In this document: one piece after another, positions 5,927 through 12,758 of the stretch
Layout of the letters: the number at the start of each line of letters is the position of its first letter
Position numbering within the stretch: the stretch's first letter is position 1
Assembly: GCA_012841485.1 (NCBI GenBank)
Contig: DUUU01000124.1
Span: 1 to 18,499, forward strand
Source of the DNA: Armatimonadota bacterium
GTDB taxonomy: Bacteria > Armatimonadota > JAAZEB01
DNA: 18,499 nucleotides
Direction: 5' to 3'
Made by a program: the position numbers and the translations under genes
The notes under the pieces: model-generated
Told to the model about the DNA's origin: nothing
Database searches by the model: none
What the model saw: the letters and a program-made list of their open reading frames with translations, nothing else

Positions 5927-6818
5927 CCTCAACCACCGTTCCCTGGCGATCGATCGCCAGGTGGAGGACACGCCCGCTGAGGCCCTGCTCGGTGCCAGCC
6001 TGCTGGAGGGCGGCGGCCACGGCTTGCCCGCCGTCATCCACGAAAGCGGCAATCGTCGGCCCGCTGCCGGAGAGCGCCGCGCCTCTCGCCCCCGCGTCCA
6101 GTGCCGCCTGAATCAGATGGGGCATCTCTGGATACCCTCGGGCGCGGTAGGGCTGATGCATGCAATCCTGCATCCCGATCCGCAGCAGGTCCCAGCGTCC
6201 GGTGGCGAGCGCGGCCGTCGTCAGCGCGGCGCGGCTGAGGGTGAAGATGGCGTCGGCGCGCGAGTAGGTCTCGCTCAGGTGCCGGCGCGCGGCCCGGGTG
6301 CTGATCTCGAAATCGGGGACGTAGAGAACGACCGCCAGTCCCTCTGGCACTTCCACCGGCGCGTAGTAGACGTGCGTCTCCTCCATGGCGCTGACCGCCA
6401 GCCCCCCAACCAGGCACGGAGTGATATTATCCGGGTGCCCCTCAAACGCGGTCGCCATATCCACGAGCTCGTCGCGCCCAAAGGGATAGCCGGCGAGCGC
6501 GTTGGCGGCCACGATTCCGGCGGCCGTCGCGGCGGCGCTGCTTCCCAGGCCTCGCGCCAACAGAATGGCGTTCGTCTGACGCAGGTATACCGGCGGCAGC
6601 GGACGCCCGAGGCGCTGATAGACGCAGCGCATTGCCCCCAGAACCGCGTTGGACTCGTCGGTAGGAATTGCGCCCGCGCCCTCCCCAGAGACCTCGACTT
6701 CAGTCACGCCCCCGGTACGCTCCACAACCTCCAGCTCATTGTAGAGCTGGAGGGCCAGTCCCAGGGAATCGAAGCCGGGGCCGAGATTGGCCGTGGTTGC
6801 CGGCGCACGCACACGCAT
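5919..6818 (-). CDS. thrB: Homoserine kinase
   Basis: ThrB phosphorylates L-homoserine with ATP, the first committed step from homoserine to threonine, in the cytoplasm. Start ATG at 6818 follows GAGGAGAAAG; the open frame runs further upstream but without conserved sequence and across a hairpin. At 299 residues it has family-typical length. GHMP-kinase motifs are present in order: P-A-T-T-A-N-L-G-P-G-F-D-S-L-G (6-20), the ATP loop L-A-R-G-L-G-S-S-A-A-A-T-A-A (87-100), E-G-H-P-D-N near 126-131, and the C-terminal A-L-S-G-S-G-P-T-I-A-A-F. The other threonine genes (thrA/hom, thrC) are not in the window. It is followed, with an 8-nt overlap, by the SprT-like gene, and preceded by two hairpins, so it probably has its own control separate from the redoxin gene. 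Confidence 0.95.
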   Translation of the reverse strand: MRVRAPATTANLGPGFDSLGLALQLYNELEVVERTGGVTEVEVSGEGAGAIPTDESNAVLGAMRCVYQRLGRPLPPVYLRQTNAILLARGLGSSAAATAAGIVAANALAGYPFGRDELVDMATAFEGHPDNITPCLVGGLAVSAMEETHVYYAPVEVPEGLAVVLYVPDFEISTRAARRHLSETYSRADAIFTLSRAALTTAALATGRWDLLRIGMQDCMHQPYRARGYPEMPHLIQAALDAGARGAALSGSGPTIAAFVDDGGQAVAAALQQAGTEQGLSGRVLHLAIDRQGTVVEDE

Positions 6819-6847
6819 CTTTCTCTCCTCGCCGCACCATGTACACA

Positions 6848-6880
6848 GCTCCGGGCCGGAGCTTCCGCCCGGCCCGGAGC
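6848..6880. repeat. Perfect 12-bp inverted repeat between the redoxin gene and thrB
   Basis: GCTCCGGGCCGG (6848-6859) and CCGGCCCGGAGC (6869-6880) are perfectly complementary around a 9-nt loop. On the minus strand it ends about 30 nt before the thrB ATG (6818), so it would sit in the thrB leader or at the end of the redoxin transcript. No T-run follows on either strand. It shares the GCTCCG/CGGAGC outer core with the palindrome at 6918-6936. Confidence 0.6.
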
Positions 6881-6917
6881 GACTGGAGGATAGATGAAAG
6901 GGCATTGCCCTCCTGAA

Positions 6918-6936
6918 AGCGCTCCGCCGGAGCGCT
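6918..6936 (-). terminator. Hairpin just after the redoxin gene, likely transcript end
   Basis: AGCGCTCCGcCGGAGCGCT is a perfect 9+1+9 palindrome. On the minus strand it starts 10 nt after the redoxin stop (6947) and is followed by TTTC. As RNA it gives a 7-bp GC-rich stem with a 5-nt loop. The U-tract is short, so termination efficiency is uncertain. Confidence 0.5.
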
Positions 6937-6946
6937 AAGGGAGCCC

Positions 6947-7492
6947 TCACCCAGAGGGGAGGGCAGGCGCCGGGTCTTCACGCGCGGTCACCTTTCCCTC
7001 CCGCAGCAACTCCTCTACATCCTTGGCCAGTGCGTCCAGAACGGCTCCGCCACCCCCAACGCGACGCGACTGGACCACGCCCTTCTGGTCTACCAGGACG
7101 AACACCGGGGCGATGATGATCCCGTAGTCATCGTTGATCGCGAGCTTCTCATCCACCAGATGGGGGAAAGTGACTTTTCGAGCCTTGAGCCACCTGGCGA
7201 GCGGCTTCGCCTTCGTGCCATCCGCGCTCACTCCGAAGATGGCGAGTGGCTTCCCCCGATACCGGGCCCGCAGCTTCTCAATCGCCTTCAGATCATCCTG
7301 GGTAGAGCACCCATCCGTGGACCAGAAGACCAGGAGCAGATTCTGTTTGCCCTTCAGGTCCGCCAGTTTTACCAACTTGCCGGTAGTATCTCTTGCGGTA
7401 AACGCTGGCGCCCGGTCTCCCCGCCGCGCGGGCGCGGCGTGTGCCTGCGCGGCCAGCGCCACCACCAAGAAGGCTACCAAGCCTTTCCACAT
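6947..7492 (-). CDS. Secreted peroxiredoxin/TlpA-like redoxin with one active-site cysteine
   Basis: Start ATG at 7492 is chosen because GGGAGG lies 5 nt upstream; an ATG five codons earlier lacks an SD. The protein has 181 residues. Residues 1-20 (M-W-K-G then a hydrophobic run ending A-Q-A-H-A) form a signal peptide, probably cut near A-H-A/A-P, so the protein acts outside the cytoplasm. The thioredoxin-like fold shows P-A-F-T-A-R-D-T-T-G-K (29-39), L-L-L-V-F-W-S-T-D-G-C-S-T-Q (52-65), F-G-V-S-A-D-G, and I-I-A-P-V-F-V-L-V-D (126-135) with the cis-Pro at 129. The CxxC of TlpA/ResA is absent. T59-x-x-C62 matches the TxxC of AhpC/TSA and BCP peroxiredoxins, and no other Cys occurs in the protein. 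A 1-Cys peroxide or thiol reductase is likely, but the substrate is unknown. Confidence 0.83.
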   Translation of the reverse strand: MWKGLVAFLVVALAAQAHAAPARRGDRAPAFTARDTTGKLVKLADLKGKQNLLLVFWSTDGCSTQDDLKAIEKLRARYRGKPLAIFGVSADGTKAKPLARWLKARKVTFPHLVDEKLAINDDYGIIIAPVFVLVDQKGVVQSRRVGGGGAVLDALAKDVEELLREGKVTAREDPAPALPSG

Positions 7493-7543
7493 CTCGGCCT
7501 CCCTCATAGTCCGACACGGGCATGCCTACCGTCCTGGTACGTA

Positions 7544-7586
7544 GACAAGGCATACGCGCGATCGGTTCCCGCGCGAATGCCTTGTC
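7544..7586. repeat. 43-bp near-perfect palindrome with an extra half-site
   Basis: GACAAGGCAT (7544-7553), one A, and CGCGCG (7555-7560) pair with CGCGCG (7570-7575), one A, and ATGCCTTGTC (7577-7586). That is 16 pairs with a single A-A mismatch around a 9-nt loop. A third copy of the half-site CCTTGTC lies at 7597-7603, direct to the one at 7580-7586. The element sits between the lipoprotein gene (ends 7627) and the redoxin start (7492), both minus. There is no U-run. It could be a transcript-end or mRNA-stability hairpin, or an operator for the redoxin gene. Confidence 0.65.
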
Positions 7587-7626
7587 GCTGCAAATCCCTT
7601 GTCTTTAGGCCGGCCGCCTGCCCCTT

Positions 7627-8298
7627 TCAGAAGCCCATGGCCGTGGGGGGAACTGCCGGGCCGCTTAGCTGGTAGCCGGAACCGACGCCCATCGCGGGCA
7701 ACGCCGGCGGCCCGCCCATCATGCCGCCTTCCATGCCCGGCGCCATCCCCATCATGCCCGGGTCGCCTCCCATTCCAGGCATGCCTCCGCCCATCTGGGC
7801 CACACGCTTGGGCGGCGCAGGCATCTTGGAGCGGATCACGCGCGCGCTTTTCAGCGCCGCGGAGGCCTTCGCGATCCCCTGCTTGGCGCGCGCCTGCGCC
7901 TCGGGCTCGTACTTCAGGGCGTCGCGGTAAGCGGCCAACGCCAGGTCGTAGGCCTCGATCCCCATGAAGACATCCGCCATGTCGATCGACTTCACGGCCT
8001 TGGAGAGGTCTGCTGCCGGATCGACTCCACAGGGGGCTTCGCCGCTGGAAGCAGGCGCGCCACCACCTGGGGCACCCATCTCCATCCCTGGCGGGCCGCC
8101 ACCGGGCCCCATGTCCGCTGGCATTCCTCCTGGCGGGCCACCTGGATCGGCGGGCCCGCCGGGCTCCATGGCGCCACCAGGCTCGCCAGGGCCGCCCATG
8201 GGAGGCGCCGATGTGTCCTCTTCGCCACCGCTACAGCCAACGGCAGCGAGAGCGACCATGAGCGCGGTCAACAGGAGTAGCATTCGCTTGAGTGACAT
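7627..8298 (-). CDS. Gly/Pro/Met-rich lipoprotein with a short TPR-like helical core
   Basis: Start ATG at 8298, preceded by a G-rich SD-like stretch about 8 nt upstream. The protein has 223 residues. M-S-L-K-R and a hydrophobic segment end in L-A-A-V-G-C, a lipobox with Cys22 as lipidation site, so the mature protein should be anchored outside the cytoplasm. Residues 30-85 are almost only Gly, Pro, Met, Ala and acidic residues in P-G-G-x-type repeats. Residues 95-150 are helical, with A-Y-D-L-A-L-A-A-Y-R-D-A-L-K-Y-E-P-E, which resembles one TPR hairpin. Residues 165-205 are Gly/Met-rich, with ten Met in about 35 residues. I recognise no specific family. The low-complexity arms suggest a flexible surface, scaffold or metal-binding role, but that is speculative. 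Confidence 0.75.
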   Translation of the reverse strand: MSLKRMLLLLTALMVALAAVGCSGGEEDTSAPPMGGPGEPGGAMEPGGPADPGGPPGGMPADMGPGGGPPGMEMGAPGGGAPASSGEAPCGVDPAADLSKAVKSIDMADVFMGIEAYDLALAAYRDALKYEPEAQARAKQGIAKASAALKSARVIRSKMPAPPKRVAQMGGGMPGMGGDPGMMGMAPGMEGGMMGGPPALPAMGVGSGYQLSGPAVPPTAMGF

Positions 8299-8347
8299 CT
8301 ATCGCACCCCCAGCTGGCAGGATGGTAAAGAGCCAGCCACGCGAATT

Positions 8348-8353
8348 ATTCTA
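8348..8353 (-). promoter_or_regulatory. Possible -10 element for the lipoprotein gene
   Basis: TAGAAT on the minus strand (5 of 6 to consensus), within an A+T-rich patch, would place the transcript start about 42 nt before the ATG at 8298. No -35 is seen at 16-18 bp, so this is weak. Confidence 0.25.
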
Positions 8354-8399
8354 CACACGCCCCCCTGCGTCCTTCCGGAGTGCAAAAAGCGCGGCTGCC

Positions 8400-9365
8400 T
8401 CACGGCGGCGGCGCGGAAGACGCATCACGGGCTGCCAGCGAGTCGATCACGAAGCAGACAGCGCACGTCGCGATCACCTTGCCGGAGCCGGGATCCTCGA
8501 CAAACCGCCGCGCATCCTCCAGTGAGAGGACCGGGCAGGCGCGGTGGGCATCCGCGACACCTACCGCGCGCACGACCAGCGGCCGGGCACCCACCCGCGG
8601 GTTCTTCAGCGCCGCCTGGATGCTTCCCATGTAGCCCACTACCCCCACGCCTTCCGCATACTCTGCCGAGGCATGGGCCGCGTTATAGACGTCGCGGAAC
8701 GCGGCATCGAGCAGCCTTGGGCTCATGGCGGTGCGCACGTGAAGCCCCCGGGCATCCACGATCAGGCCGGTGAAGGGGCCTTGTGCATCCGGTGGCGTCA
8801 GCAAGCTGGCCTCGGCGGTCGGCGCCAGGGGGGGAAAGGCACGCACCTGAGCCGGATCCGGCTCCACGAAGCGTTGCTTTGGCGCAGGCGCCTGCGCGCC
8901 GGTCTTGGCTTCCGTTTCCCTGGGCAGGGCTAGCAGAAGCACCACCTGGTAGCGGCTGCCACTGGTCGCTCCAGCGGAGACGACCTTGGCACGCTTCACC
9001 AGAGCGGTCAACTCGGCGCCGCCCGCAGGGATCGCATACGTGCCACCATCGACTGCCAGCCGGCCGAGAAGCTTTTTCAGGTTCCCTTCGGCCACGCGCG
9101 TCGCGGAGCTCTTCAGCTGGGTCGCGGTGGCCTTTGTCGACGCGGGCACTGTCGCCGTGACGCGCACCTCACCCTTCGACCAGTCAACGCGCGCGCCGAG
9201 ATCGGCCACCACCTGGACCGCGGCGCCGGCCGGAGGAGCAATTGCCAGGAAACCTACCCACACCGCAAGAAGAATCGCCCCGCCCAGGCTACCCGCCCGC
9301 GCGCCATGCCGCATCACCGCGTTGAACCCAGCGCACCTATTGCCGATCCCACAGCGGCAGATCAT
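8400..9365 (-). CDS. Secreted LPP20-like domain protein of unknown function
   Basis: Start ATG at 9365 follows GGGGAGAG with a 5-nt spacer. An ATG at 9314 gives a more classical signal peptide but has no SD, and ATG 9401 has a poor one. The protein has 321 residues. A hydrophobic segment (about 28-49, ending P-P-A-G-A-A) should be a signal peptide or anchor. Residues 50-150 look like the mixed alpha/beta domain of LPP20/FlgT-type proteins (D-W-S-K-G-E-V-R-V-T-A at 61-71). A Pro-rich linker follows. The C-terminal part starts F-T-G-L-I-V-D-A-R-G-L-H-V (198-210) and continues with A-M-S-P-R-L-L-D, G-V-V-G-Y-M-G-S-I and R-V-G-A-R-P-L-V-V-R-A. That pattern recurs in secreted LPP20-like proteins, though this resemblance is from memory. 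No flagellar genes are nearby. The role is unknown, probably in the envelope. Confidence 0.75.
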   Translation of the reverse strand: MICRCGIGNRCAGFNAVMRHGARAGSLGGAILLAVWVGFLAIAPPAGAAVQVVADLGARVDWSKGEVRVTATVPASTKATATQLKSSATRVAEGNLKKLLGRLAVDGGTYAIPAGGAELTALVKRAKVVSAGATSGSRYQVVLLLALPRETEAKTGAQAPAPKQRFVEPDPAQVRAFPPLAPTAEASLLTPPDAQGPFTGLIVDARGLHVRTAMSPRLLDAAFRDVYNAAHASAEYAEGVGVVGYMGSIQAALKNPRVGARPLVVRAVGVADAHRACPVLSLEDARRFVEDPGSGKVIATCAVCFVIDSLAARDASSAPPP

Positions 9366-9566
9366 CACGGCTCTCCCCACCGTTAGGACTTCCCGCATCA
9401 TCCGATTGTTCGCTCACCTGGCCGATAGTTGCCTGCTTCCTATACCCTTCGGCGCGGATCGCCCCTCCGATAAGCGGGTCGTCAGAGCGTGGTGGAAGGC
9501 CATGGCGTGCTAGCCGGCTCCCCCCTCTTACTCGCGGTGCAGCCTCCCCCTCGGGGACCCCATTCC

Positions 9567-10400
9567 TCACCCGACCAGCGAGCTCTTGCTCCGGGTGTAC
9601 TGCAGCTCCACCTGTGGCTTGCGGCGCTCGAGGCAGGCCAGGCTGATCTCGATCACCTCCTCGGCCTCGTAGGCGCTCATCGTGCCGATGGTGACCAAAT
9701 CACAATCGCGAAGGGTGTTCCAGACGAAGGAGAGGCCCGTCGGCGGCAGCAGCCGGCCGGCCGCAAGCGGCTTGATCGTCATCACCGGCTTCTTCGCATT
9801 CTGGATCACCCTCTGGACCCAATCGGTCTCCACCTGGCAGAGGAAGCCCGCCGCGTTGTAGGGGGTGATGTAGGTCTCCACATCCGCCCCGCACGCATCC
9901 GAGCAGGTGATCGCCTCCGGGGCATGGCTGGAGAGCCCTGGCACCATCCCCGCTTCCCGCACGTAGGCCAGATGTTCAATCAGCTGCGGGCTCAGGCAGC
10001 GGTTCACCCGGTCGATGCGCGCGTCCGTAATGCACTGGTGGGGAAAGCAGAAGGTGGCCCCGAGCTCCTTGGCCTCATCCACGGACGCCTTCCAGGTGTC
10101 GGGATTGCCCGGCTCCTTGTACGCGGGCGTGGTCACCCACAGCATCGGCACGCCCACGCGCTGCTCCACCTCCCGCAGGGCCTCGGCGACGAACTGGCTC
10201 TGCATGCTCATGAAGGCGTTGCAGCCCCGGCGCGCAAACACCTCAACCACGCGCGCCATCTTGCTGGGCGTATCAAACAGCTCCTTGATCAGCCGGTCTT
10301 TCGCCTTGCTGGTGTGTGAGTAGCCCAAGAACCAGTTGCTGCCACAGATCAGACGGGGCATGGAGACGCCCCCGACCATGGTACGCGGAAACTCCGACAT
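9567..10400 (-). CDS. Conserved TIM-barrel-like protein, distant aldo/keto reductase resemblance
   Basis: Start ATG at 10400; GGGAG lies 10 nt upstream, and a GTG two codons earlier (10406) at 4-nt spacing is an alternative. The protein has 277 residues with no signal peptide. It opens M-V-G-G-V-S-M-P-R-L-I-C-G-S-N-W-F-L-G-Y (8-27), an N-terminal strand and loop. The C-terminal V-M-T-I-K-P-L-A-A-G-R-L (206-217) and D-L-V-T-I-G-T-M-S-A-Y-E-A-E-E-V-I (234-250) resemble the last strands of aldo/keto reductases. The AKR catalytic D-x-x-x-x-Y block is not evident, so reductase activity is doubtful. Nine Cys, several in F-C-F-P-H-Q-C (117-123), S-D-A-C and R-D-C-D, are notable for an intracellular barrel. 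The fold is inferred and the function unknown. It is divergent from the nitroreductase gene. Confidence 0.78.
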   Translation of the reverse strand: MSEFPRTMVGGVSMPRLICGSNWFLGYSHTSKAKDRLIKELFDTPSKMARVVEVFARRGCNAFMSMQSQFVAEALREVEQRVGVPMLWVTTPAYKEPGNPDTWKASVDEAKELGATFCFPHQCITDARIDRVNRCLSPQLIEHLAYVREAGMVPGLSSHAPEAITCSDACGADVETYITPYNAAGFLCQVETDWVQRVIQNAKKPVMTIKPLAAGRLLPPTGLSFVWNTLRDCDLVTIGTMSAYEAEEVIEISLACLERRKPQVELQYTRSKSSLVG

Positions 10401-10699
10401 CGTCACGCACTCCCGGGGCGGCCGAGCACCGACCCAGCCGCTCTTCCCCTCACCGCACACGCCTCGACCGAGGCCATCCGCCGGGAAGGCGACTCCCATC
10501 CCCTTGCCCCCGGCCTCCCTTTGTCATCCCTCTATTAGGTAACCGCGCTCACTCTCCTCTCCCACTCTGCCCATCGCGCAGACGGCGTGGGGGCTTCTCC
10601 CGAACGATAGGGGAGCATCACGCCAGGCGCGAATAGATCTCCCAGAGCGGCCATCGGCCGGTCGTTCCGGGGCCGCTTCCGATGAGAGAGGAGCCCGAG
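10401..10699. other. Divergent intergenic region between the TIM-barrel gene and the nitroreductase gene
   Basis: About 300 nt with no convincing gene. It must hold both promoters, but no clear -35/-10 pair was found on either strand; the A+T-rich patch near 10520-10545 is the best place to look. A 6-2-6 palindrome, GCCTCG-ac-CGAGGC, lies at 10461-10474. A weaker CTCCC...GGGAG hairpin lies near 10593-10616. Confidence 0.4.
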
Positions 10700-11260
10700 A
10701 TGGAGTTCATAGACGTCGTTGCCGCGCGCCGTTCGGTTCGCGCCTATACCCCGACCCCGCTGGATCGAGCCACCATCGAGAAGCTGATCCACGCCGCCAT
10801 CCAGGCGCCCAGCGCCGTGAATACCCAGCCGTGGGCCTTCGGCGTAATCACGGGCGTGGAGAGGCTGAAGGAGTATGGAGATCGGGCGAAGGCGGAGCTG
10901 CTCGCCGCCCTCGATCAGACGCCGGCGTTGGAGCGCTACCGCGACATGCTCACCGATCCGGAGTACAACCTCTTCTATGGCGCGCCGGCGCTGGTGGTGA
11001 TCTATGGCAAGCCCACGAGCCTGCTCCCGGAGATAGACTGCGCGCTTGCCGCCGAGAACCTGATGCTCGCCGCCGCGGAGATGAACCTGGGCACCTGTTG
11101 GATCGGCTTCGCTCAGGGTTTCCTGGACTCGCCCGCGGTGAAAGCAGAGCTGGGCGTTCCCGAGAGCTACAAGGCGGTCGCGCCGATTATCGTTGGCCAC
11201 CCGGCCGGGACCACCCCGCCGGTGCCGCGCAACACCCCCGAGGTCGTCTACTGGATGTAG
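10700..11260 (+). CDS. Nitroreductase-family FMN-dependent oxidoreductase
   Basis: Start ATG at 10700 with GAGGAG 6 nt upstream; an in-frame ATG at 10682 lies on the upstream side of that SD. The protein has 186 residues, at the short end of the family. M-E-F-I-D-V-V-A-A-R-R-S-V-R-A-Y (1-16) is the FMN-phosphate-binding R-R-S-x-R motif. I-Q-A-P-S-A-V-N-T-Q-P-W (34-45) is the second hallmark. L-F-Y-G-A-P-A-L-V-V-I-Y and L-A-A-A-E-M-N-L-G-T-C-W-I-G-F follow, with P-I-I-V-G-H-P near the end. Such enzymes reduce quinones, nitro compounds or enones with NAD(P)H in the cytoplasm; the physiological substrate cannot be told from sequence. A 226-nt gap separates it from the sugar-related genes, so linkage to them is uncertain. 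Confidence 0.92.
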   Translation: MEFIDVVAARRSVRAYTPTPLDRATIEKLIHAAIQAPSAVNTQPWAFGVITGVERLKEYGDRAKAELLAALDQTPALERYRDMLTDPEYNLFYGAPALVVIYGKPTSLLPEIDCALAAENLMLAAAEMNLGTCWIGFAQGFLDSPAVKAELGVPESYKAVAPIIVGHPAGTTPPVPRNTPEVVYWM

Positions 11261-11262
11261 CG

Positions 11263-11276
11263 GCGTTCCCGAACGC
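11263..11276. promoter_or_regulatory. 6-2-6 palindrome just after the nitroreductase stop
   Basis: GCGTTC-cc-GAACGC begins 2 nt past the TAG (11258-11260). It may be a small transcript-end structure or an operator for the downstream cluster. The half-site spacing equals that of the palindrome at 10461-10474, but the sequences differ. Confidence 0.25.
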
Positions 11277-11349
11277 TGCCACCATAGCCGCCCGCCTTGC
11301 CCCCTGGATCACAGCGACAAGGGATCGAGGCGGCACGATGTGAATAGAA

Positions 11350-11373
11350 CTTCTGTCTGCCCGAGCAGAGAAG
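11350..11373 (+). promoter_or_regulatory. Hairpin in the leader of the carbohydrate cluster
   Basis: CTTCT-gt-CTGC (11350-11360) pairs with GCAG-AGAAG (11365-11373) around a CCGA loop, 9 pairs with a 2-nt bulge. It lies 114 nt before the first gene of the presumed operon. No promoter pair was convincing in 11261-11486. Its role is unknown. Confidence 0.3.
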
Positions 11374-11486
11374 CGGAAGGCGCGGGATGCGTGCGAGCCT
11401 CTTCAAGCGCCTGGTGGAAGACCGTCGCGGGCAGACGGGAGCGGAGCCGGCCGCGTCCAGAACCCGGCAGAATGGGAGCGGCAAAG

Positions 11487-12758
11487 ATGCATCTGGATGA
11501 GCTGTTGGAGCGGTTGAATGAAACCCAGTCGCTGGAGGCCCTCCAGCCCCATTGGGGGGAGTCTTTGGCATCACTGGGCAACAGGCTCCCTTCCTTCTTG
11601 ACTCCGGAAGAGTATCGGGAGAACCGGGAGTGGTGTGGCTTCGGCCCGGAGGTGGACCCGCTCTTGGACGAGGTGGCGCGCCGGATCGCCGCGGACCGCG
11701 GCTTGTGCGCGCTGGCGTGGCACTGCCATCGCCTCCTCTTCACGCACCTCGATTACACCGATCAGAGCTTCCTGCGGAGCTGGCCCTCGTTGGAGGGCAT
11801 CTTCGGAGAGCTTCGCGGCATCTTCTACCTCCTGGTCGTGATGGGCATGGTCCCCTCCGTGCGCCGGCTGCACGCCTCCATGGATGTGCCCGAGGAGGTG
11901 ACCCGCGAGACGCTCTCTCAGGTGTCGTGCGTGTCCGGGAACTACCGGCGCATGACAGGCGGCCTCCTGGGCGTGACGGTAAACACCCTCTTCTGGATGC
12001 GCCACTATCCCGCCGGCAAGCTCTTCCGTCTCGGGCGTTTTGAGTATAAGATCGAGCCGTTCCGGCAGGCGATCCGCGTCTTCCGGAGCCGCAAGACTGG
12101 CGAGACGCTGGCCCTGGCCCCGGATGGCGTGCGCTATAGCGGCGAAGGCCATGTAGATGCCGAGAACGGATGGACAGCGACGTTGACCGAAAAGGAAGAC
12201 ACGGTCACCGGCTTCCCCATCTCGCCCTATGGCATGGCGGTGCGCACCCAGGTGACGCTCGCAAAGGCGGAATGGGAGTGCGTGCTGAAGACGGGCGATC
12301 CGATCCTCGAAATGCACATCCCCGCGGGCGGAGGCATGACCGTGGAGCGCTGCGGCGATTCGATGCGCCGGGCGGCCGCGTTCTTCCGGCGCTACTTCCC
12401 AGAGAAACCCGTCCGCGCGATCACCTGCGTCTCGTGGATCTTTAACACGCAGTTTGAGGAGATCCAGCCACGGATGGAGAATCTGCTGGCTTACCAGCAC
12501 GAGTTGTACCTCCACCCGGTCACTTCCAGCGGCCGGGACGGCCTGTGGTTCATCTTCCTGCGGGACGAGTTCGACCCGGCCACGCTGCCCCGAGACACCT
12601 CTCTGCGCCGCGGGGTAGCCGATTTCCTCGCCGCCGGCAACTTCTGGCGCTGCGGGGGCATGTTCTTCCTGCTCGATGACCTGGAGCGGTTCGGCACGCA
12701 GGCCTACCGCGCGCAGTGGCCGGTCTCGGTGCTCAAGCGGCAGGGAACGACGCTATGA
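11487..12758 (+). CDS. Acyltransferase-like protein with NAT_N and GNAT_C domains (DUF5596 type)
   Basis: Start ATG at 11487 with GGGAG 8 nt upstream; an ATG at 11472 has no SD, and the open frame further upstream is not conserved-looking. The protein has 423 residues. Residues 1-170 are mostly helical and fit the NAT_N helical region. From K-L-F-R-L-G-R-F-E-Y-K-I (178-189) onward the GNAT_C pattern appears: L-E-M-H-I-P-A-G-G-G-M (274-284), C-G-D-S-M-R-R-A-A-A-F-F-R-R-Y-F-P-E (289-306), C-V-S-W-I-F-N (314-320), N-L-L-A-Y-Q-H-E-L (332-340) and F-I-F-L-R-D (355-360). This family is annotated as N-acyltransferase-like, but I know of no proven substrate. It is cytoplasmic. Its stop overlaps the kinase start by ATGA, so the two proteins are probably made together and act on related metabolites. 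Confidence 0.85.
   Translation: MHLDELLERLNETQSLEALQPHWGESLASLGNRLPSFLTPEEYRENREWCGFGPEVDPLLDEVARRIAADRGLCALAWHCHRLLFTHLDYTDQSFLRSWPSLEGIFGELRGIFYLLVVMGMVPSVRRLHASMDVPEEVTRETLSQVSCVSGNYRRMTGGLLGVTVNTLFWMRHYPAGKLFRLGRFEYKIEPFRQAIRVFRSRKTGETLALAPDGVRYSGEGHVDAENGWTATLTEKEDTVTGFPISPYGMAVRTQVTLAKAEWECVLKTGDPILEMHIPAGGGMTVERCGDSMRRAAAFFRRYFPEKPVRAITCVSWIFNTQFEEIQPRMENLLAYQHELYLHPVTSSGRDGLWFIFLRDEFDPATLPRDTSLRRGVADFLAAGNFWRCGGMFFLLDDLERFGTQAYRAQWPVSVLKRQGTTL

Noticed and set aside
5111..5980. 289-codon plus-strand ORF opposite the SprT-like gene
   Set aside because: The minus strand carries HExxH, the third His and internal repeats; the plus frame shows only complementary-frame composition.
5961..6893. 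310-codon plus-strand ORF opposite thrB
   Set aside because: Homoserine kinase motifs on the minus strand are unambiguous; this is their shadow.
9337..9570. 77-codon minus-strand ORF starting with GTG overlapping the TIM-barrel gene stop (GTGA)
   Set aside because: The overlap is suggestive, but third-position GC is clearly lower than in the real genes nearby, it runs into the start of the LPP20-like gene, and no conserved pattern is visible. The 9366-9566 spacer otherwise holds no clear promoter or gene.
11571..12515. 314-codon minus-strand ORF opposite the acyltransferase-like gene
   Set aside because: Antisense to a recognisable NAT_N/GNAT_C protein and His-rich in the manner of frame shadows.
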